NCBI GenBank assembly: GCA_002633005.1
Contig: NMRA01000589.1
Span: forward strand, 156,641-220,640
DNA length: 64,000 nt
Reading direction: 5' to 3'
Source: Phoronis australis
Lineage: Eukaryota; Phoronida; Phoronidae
The notes below the pieces were generated by a model that did no database searches, had not been told where the DNA came from, and saw nothing but the letters and a program-made list of their open reading frames with translations. The position numbers and the translations under genes were made by a program. Below, in pieces: positions 58,077 through 64,000 of this stretch. Position 1 is the stretch's first letter. Every line of letters begins with the position of its first letter.

Positions 58077-59781
58077 AAAATCCAATTATATGTTATAATT
58101 GTTGTTTCACGGATAACAGGTTGATATGATTTCGTTGTAACGATATTAAGAAATAAAAACATTTATCAAAGGATCAAAGGACTTCAATGGAGATGACTTC
58201 GGTGCATAGGACGGGCCAATCTAAGGTTAAAAATCCATTATTTGCAGGAATAGTGTGACGCAAAACGTTCAAATTAAATAAAACTCTGTTCAAATAATGT
58301 TTCGCTGTTTATACGCGAATGGTCGCCACTGCGACATTGTCCCAAACAATTACGAATAAATTTTCTGCCAGAGTTTACTCATCATCAAAAAAGCGTTTCA
58401 TATTTTCATTCTTGTTCATATATAACATCTCAACTTTTTAAAAATTATTAACAACTTCAGTGAGCGTACTTTTGGCAATTAAATGACTGTTCCAATGAGA
58501 CAAGTCCATGAAACTATTGAAGTATGAAAATACAGTTTGCCCGTGCGATCTAATACAATTCATCCTGCAACAGGACATGTGACCACGGCAGTAGCCAACT
58601 TTAAATTTAAGTGAGACAAATTCATGTACCAGTTACTCTGGTTAGACGTCCTGTTTACGCGTTATGCACGCGACAGATGCCTTTAATTGACGAACTTTTT
58701 CACGCAAAAAGCAAACCTCGCAAATGGGGAGGGAGCCTAAAGAGGGCGACACTGCATTGGTTTATAAAAGTGCAGCTGGGAGATTAATAAATCCGGGAAA
58801 GACTCTCCAATGGTAAGTAATCATACGGGTTATTTATGCGCAAAATGGAAACCATGTCGAATCTGCCAGGAACATCCTTGCAAACGCTTGAATCCGGATT
58901 TTCGCCATAGCCACGCGCCAGTCTTCCCCAAGCTCCAAAATATTCCTACCCTGTGTCATAAAAGCACATTTTGTTCTCGTTTGTGCCAGTCAGGTTCATT
59001 TTGAAGCAACCAAAAAGGGGAAAGCGCGTGCGCGTGTCATTTTTTTTCCAAAAATCTTATTTCATAAGCCTCACAAAGAAATTACTCAAATTTAGTTTAG
59101 TTTTTTAAGGCGAAGGCAACGCTTTTTATGTCATTTTTAGCAAAAATAAGATTCGTTGATTATCCCAGACATATTTTTCACTTAATTACAGGTTTTCAAA
59201 ATTTAATTAATCATTTCGTTCGTTACTCCGGAAGTGACGTTTTGGGAGGCAAGAATTTCGCGCCAATTTCTTTTCATATAGTCTGACTATGAGAGCTCTC
59301 TAGCCAGTCATCATTCTACATCCCAAGCAATAGCACTTAAACCAAGGCGTCCATGACTACCTAGTGATATTTCACCACATTGCTTTACGCCCAAGCGATT
59401 ATGCCTAACCTTACCAAACACATGTATAAGACAAAAACATAGCATTCACAAAAAGTTACAGCACTTGACGTTCATTGCTTCGCCATGTGGGTAATGAGGT
59501 CTACGACACGAGCACTGTAACCATACTCATTACCATACCTGAAATCAAAGAAACACAAGATTGTAATGTGTGACTTCATATTTACAAGCTGGTGCCAACG
59601 AAGGAAATGGTACATGAAACTAGAGGTGCATAAGTCTTCCCCTTCTGACAAAAACCAACTTTTATCGAGCCCATGTCTATAATCTGACGGTTATATAGTC
59701 CAAAGTTTCCACAGTCTGAAGGTTCGTCACTCAAACAACAAAACGCATGTCCCCTGTAGTCTGGAGAGCCCCACTATTACA

Positions 59782-59970
59782 CAATCCCTTCCCAATTAGT
59801 CCACAAAACTAATGTCAAACCCGACCCACCTAATTTTAATCATTTTGGGGGACCCAAAATGATCTGAACAGTGGTCTTAGATCATACATTGCAGAAAAGA
59901 GGGACAAAATCGTCATCTTGTTGCAAACCTCGCAGACTATCCTGCACCAGTTCGAAGTTTCACAAATCTG
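59782..59970 (+). repeat. dispersed ~190-bp repeat, copy 2
   Basis: Same blocks as copy 1 in the same order and orientation, in the intergenic region after the NRPS. I see no terminal inverted repeats. Confidence 0.8.
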
Positions 59971-60768
59971 AGCTGAAATCCTGCTGTATCAGGTTAGCAT
60001 CATGACGTCAAGGAAGTAGAACAAAAATCCAACTCACTTCTCATCTTCCAAAATGATTATTGATTAATTAGTTCAGATATAAGTGAACAGTATGTCGTTA
60101 ATAACCAGGTAATGGGAATATCGATATTTTTCTTTATCGTCCCAAAAATGCTAGGCCAAGTCGAAATTGAAAATTTCAAAAATGAATTAAATCAAATTAG
60201 CGGTGGTCATTAATTTCCCCCTTCATGCAATAATGATGTTAGAGGTAACTTGAAAAGCCTAAATTCTTGTGTTAAAAACAAAGGGTGCTATCTCAAAAGG
60301 GGAGAGCGGCATGGAGCTTCATGAGTTTAATATTTCACGTAATTGAAAGCGTAAAATTACGATGACTTCAATTTGTGTGTTACGTCAGGCAAAGTTGAGG
60401 CCACGGTGGACAAAAGACCGCGTAAAGCTGTAACGAAACCACAAAGCAAAGAGTTTCAAGTTCTTTATCGGAGATAAAGGTAGGCACTTTCCCTGTCTTT
60501 AAATATTATTTTGAAACATTCCGGTGTAACTTTACATGCTTTCTAAATAACACTGCCACTGCCTAAAATAAGTGTGATTTTAGAAAACGTTGCAAATATC
60601 TAACTGAATAGGATACGAAAACTGAAAATTGTTTCCAAAAATAAACAGCTTAAAAGTTTTGCCCTTTTGTATTCGGAACAACAACTCGTACCCGTTGTCT
60701 TAAATATTTAATGTATTTCCAGGCATCTACAGTTCACACCTGTATTGACAATAGAAATCGACGATATA

Positions 60769-60910
60769 ATGAATACGCGTATTCTTCTCGTCTGTATCTT
60801 GGGAGGAAGTTTTCTGGTGGCCGAAGCGCGCCCGTTGATGCCACGAGATACATCTCGTAAACCATCAGATGCATCCCAGCCTTCCAAACCTACTAAGAAA
60901 GTAGACGAAG
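60769..60910 (+). CDS. exon 1 of the small membrane protein gene
   Basis: Encodes the predicted signal peptide and ectodomain up to KKVDE; donor GTACAT at 60911 leaves phase 1. Confidence 0.6.
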
Positions 60911-61161
60911 GTACATGTAGACAACCTAAAGCGCAATTGTGATAATCACAATTTAATGAAACGAAAGATTCTTATTTAATCCAAGATTTTTCACTGAATA
61001 CTTCACAGTGTAAAGTCATTCGAGATCCCCGTCGATGAATTATTTAACTGTTTCTTCTGTCTTTTTCAGTCATAATTTCCTTCGTTCTGTTTGCTGCAAT
61101 TAGCGGTTCAGTGACATGCTTTGCTTGGATCATAAGCGACTTGTTCCTACCCCAATGGTAG
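60769..61161 (+). CDS. 77-residue two-exon membrane protein
   Basis: Exons 60769-60910 and 61070-61161 join in phase 1 to 77 residues. The N terminus MNTRILLVCILGGSFLVAEA looks like a signal peptide cut after AEA. A short Pro/Ser/Lys-rich ectodomain (~27 residues) follows, then a hydrophobic helix starting VIISFVLFAAISGSVTCF, and a short tail ending LFLPQW. ATG at 60769 is preferred to an in-frame TTG 24 bp upstream. I do not recognise the family. It lies about 2.8 kb after the NRPS on the same strand; a link is not shown. Confidence 0.6.
61070..61161 (+). CDS. exon 2 of the small membrane protein gene
   Basis: Acceptor TGTCTTTTTCAG, a strong site; encodes the hydrophobic helix and the tail, TAG stop at 61159-61161. 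Confidence 0.6.
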
Positions 61162-63148
61162 TCTCGACGTGGCCCAAACTCCAACAAAGGATTGGTGTAT
61201 TATGGCGACGGAAGAACCTGGTACCACTTCGTATAAAGTGCTGCAACAGTGGGGGAGATAATGGACTATAGGAGAATACATTTATATATACATATACATA
61301 TACATATGTAGTTTTTAATGCCGGTGCAAAGCCGTATATTTGTAAATATACGGCTTTGTACCAAAGCTAGCCTTGGTACAAAGCTGTATACTAAATATAC
61401 TACAGTCTTCTTTTAGTAGACTAAATTATTAAACGGTGTTGGAAAAAATGGCGTCCCACCGTTATTTTGCTGCTAAATTGTGGAGCGATCTATAGCGACG
61501 GCTTCCGGCGCCATGAAGTATTGCGTCACCTATTGGCCAGTTTCTTTTTCCCCCCGATTCTTCAATCAACTGTTGTTCTTTCACAAGTTGCGTACATGTC
61601 ACAAAAAATTATCGGAACTGATTTCACTTCATAATAAGTTTTTAGAATTTTGATACCGAAAGACCGAATTTCAGAACAAATTTTGCTGCTGGGAAGTTGT
61701 CGCAAAATTACGAAATGGCGCGTGCGCGTGACACGAGCGTACCGTTTTCAAAACGACGACATACTTTTCATTGTTAGAAAAGGCGGAGAGTTACGCAAGA
61801 AAACGACGCTTATTGCATTGTTTTTCACTTGAACGGCTGTAACGGGCAAAGTGAGTGTCGATTGATTCCCAGATTTTGCATGCACCGGGCCATCCGGTCA
61901 TTAGCTTTACATGTTGATACAAGTTTCACAGCGAGGTGACGAGCAGAACTACCCTGGTTGTGTGCAATTTCGGGGTCTAAGAAAGAAATGCACACAGTGT
62001 ACCTAGCCACAGACGCTTGAGTTTATCTGTTCCTCAATCACGACTGACGACACTGACTAATAAAACATTAAGGTTGGACACTCACAATCTGTTTGCTCTG
62101 AATTTCCTACTCAAAAGTGAACGGAACTCCGCGAAACTTGCATCGAACAAATCTTTGAATACTTTCTTTTATTTATTTATTGCTTTCAAGTGGTGATTTG
62201 ATGACAAAAATTGCAAAAGAATGCCAAAATTACAAATTCAAGAACCTTATTCCGTGATATCATGGCAGACGGTCTTCGAACATCCGGGTTTTTGGCGGAC
62301 GCTCCCGAGCTAAATCTGAAAGTCTATTTTCGCGCGCCGTCAATCCCGCGACTACTTGGTCATGAGAAGTAGAGAGCACTTTAAAAATATCATTTGCCTA
62401 ATAAATGTAACTACTCAGAGATATTTGTGTCAGATATAAATTATCCTGATACTGTATTGATATGCGATGTTTTTTGTGTACTGTGATTTCTTATGAAGGT
62501 TTTACTTTTGGCCAAAACCATTGAGTTAACTCGTCGGCCACGCGCATTGGAATACTTGCACGTACTGCGTTTCCTGGCCGAGTGTATGTTGTGCTTCAAC
62601 CACAAAAGTGCATGATGTCAAGATGAGAAACAAGATACGCCAGTTTATGCAATAAAATTCTAAGTTAAGGGCTAAAATGAGCTATCAATGGAATAAAGTT
62701 ACAAATAATCATTAAAATACTAACTTTAACATTCTCGATTAGTTGAGTTCTGGATTATAATTATTGAATTTGAAATATATGTTGCTTGCTCAACTCGAAT
62801 TTTCACCTACGACAGGCGTACAAGTAGAAGCACAACTGAAATCCGCCATGTTTAATGTTTTAGGTCCTTGAATTCCGAGTTTTGAGATTGTTTTGGAAAT
62901 TCCATCGCCAATTCACCACTCACGAGGACAGTAAATAGGACCTAGGAAAGACAAGGCTTCGAAGGTTTATACATTGCCAGACTGAGGGAGGTGCACGCAG
63001 ATTTTATTTGGATTTTGGACAGTTTAAGTTGGGAGCCTCGGCTTGGCAAAGTTTTAGTGTCCAACCTTTATGTTTCCCATATATGGTTATGAGTCATCGG
63101 AAAATTCGAGCGCCTAGCTTATTTTGACGATAGTCTTCATACAGTGTG
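61162..63148. other. intergenic sequence
   Basis: Apart from a hairpin at 61323-61362 and AT microsatellite-like sequence (61283-61310), I see no gene, RNA or repeat here. Confidence 0.5.
61323..61362. repeat. 40-bp hairpin downstream of the small membrane protein gene
   Basis: GGTGCAAAGCCGTATATTTG is followed by its near-complement; a partial third copy (GGTACAAAGCTGTATAC) follows. It could shape the 3' UTR. Confidence 0.6.
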
Positions 63149-63745
63149 GACCACGCCTTCTTTAACATAGGCCGTGGTCGTTTGGACGAAAAATGACCGC
63201 CCGACCACAAGCGATCTGAAACTAGAGAAAAATCGTGTCAGGTCAAAAGGGACGAAAATTTAAAGCCCACACCACCCTTCCTAAATAGTTTAAAGTGCGT
63301 GGTCGTATGGTAAAAATATATCCGTCGGGACCACGCCTTCTTTAACATAGACCTACTTATAGCGCGTGGTCGTTTGGACGAAAAATGGCCGTCCGACCAC
63401 AAGCGATCTGAGAATCGAGAAAAATCGTGCCAGGTCAGTAGGGACGAAAATTGACTGCCCCGACCACCCTCTCTAAATCGTTTAAAGCGCGTGGTTGTAT
63501 AATAAAAAAATATTCGTGTTGACCACGCATTCTTTAACATAGACCTACTTACAAGCGCGTGGTCGTTTGGACGAAAAAATGACCGCCTGACCACATGCGA
63601 TCTGAGTCTCGGAACAAAATCGTGTCCGGTCAATAGGGACGAAAATTAAAAGCCCACACCACCCTTCCTAAATCGTTTAAAGTGCGTGGTCGTATGGTAA
63701 AAAAATATCCGTCGGGACAACGCCTTCTTTAACATAGACATGGTC
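63149..63745. repeat. tandem array of ~180-195-bp units, about three copies plus a partial
   Basis: GACCACGCCTTCTTTAACAT recurs at 63149, 63329, 63521 (GACCACGCAT) and 63716 (GACAACGCC). Units contain GCGTGGTCGTTTGGACGAAA and its partial complements, so each unit can also fold. Units 1 and 3 share variants not found in unit 2. Confidence 0.85.
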
Positions 63746-64000
63746 GTTTAGTTCAGTGACGGGGTTGACAGACTTTCAGCTTCGCTACTGAAAATATTTG
63801 CGACGATCTAATTGTCAAATGGTCTGAATTCAATGTTGGTTTTGTGACTGAAGACGGGTTGGCAACATGGCACAACGGTGATTAAGGCAATGCATAAAAA
63901 TGTAGAAAACGTATTGTGACTTCCGACATGTTGATCTATAAAGGAACTTGCCTGTCATTTGTTTCTCCAATGTCAGGAGTTGAACTGTAGGAGTCAGAGT

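Larger units (their letters stand above)
57978..60768. other. intergenic region between the NRPS and the small membrane protein
   Basis: AT-rich DNA with the NRPS 3' UTR at its start and a dispersed repeat copy at 59782-59970. No further coding exon is supported. An AG after TATTTCC at 60721-60722 may start the 5' UTR exon of the next gene. Confidence 0.5.

Noticed and set aside
58810-59004. 64-codon Cys-rich frame after the NRPS
   Set aside because: No splice support, no domain; the ATG is directly followed by GTAAGT, but no partner exon was found.
63149-63745. CRISPR array
   Set aside because: Units are ~190 bp without spacer-repeat alternation, in an animal genome.

Overview
The window looks like nuclear DNA of a marine invertebrate animal, most likely an invertebrate deuterostome (acorn worm, amphioxus or similar); I cannot fix the species. 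The reasons are GT-AG introns with consistent phases, AATAAA signals, many small inverted-repeat transposons, LINE remnants, microsatellites, a scaffold gap of N (17746-18310) and apparent heterozygosity. All gene models below were built by eye from splice sites and reading-frame phase.

Layout. (1) 494-20327, plus strand: the 3' part of a large gene for a single-pass membrane protein. Nineteen half-domain exons encode nine complete CUB domains plus the second half of another; a final exon encodes the transmembrane helix and a ~255-residue cytoplasmic tail. (2) 29240-22009, minus strand: a five-exon gene whose C-terminal domain resembles the accessory domain attached to alpha-amylase-like proteins of marine invertebrates, here with no visible GH13 catalytic domain. 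(3) 29.3-39.2 kb: gene-poor DNA with LINE fragments, a palindromic repeat element carrying a nested LINE, and small hairpins. (4) 39204-57977, plus strand: a non-ribosomal peptide synthetase (NRPS) gene of six visible exons and about 4,741 visible residues, incomplete at its 5' end. (5) 60769-61161, plus strand: a two-exon gene for a 77-residue membrane protein. (6) 61.2-64 kb: no recognisable gene; a tandem array lies at 63.1-63.7 kb.

The NRPS is the most unusual content. Its order is: C-terminal lobe of a condensation domain - A1 - T1 - E1 - C2 - A2 - T2 - C3 - A3 - T3 - E2 - C4 - remnant of A4 - T4 - TE. The two domains after T1 and T3 look like epimerization domains, and each is followed by a condensation domain of the D-acceptor type, so the line would make a short peptide with D residues at two positions. 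The last module has lost most of its adenylation domain, and the thioesterase resembles the animal fatty-acid-synthase type more than a bacterial NRPS thioesterase. One exon is about 8.6 kb once an assembly duplication is removed; introns fall only in A3 and near the 3' end.

The assembly contains a 772-bp near-identical direct duplication in the NRPS gene, joined by a single N (46161-46932 and 46934-47705). Collapsing it restores one open frame, so it is most simply two alleles that were not merged. The genes here do not form an obvious pathway: the CUB protein, the carbohydrate-domain protein and the NRPS appear to be chance neighbours.
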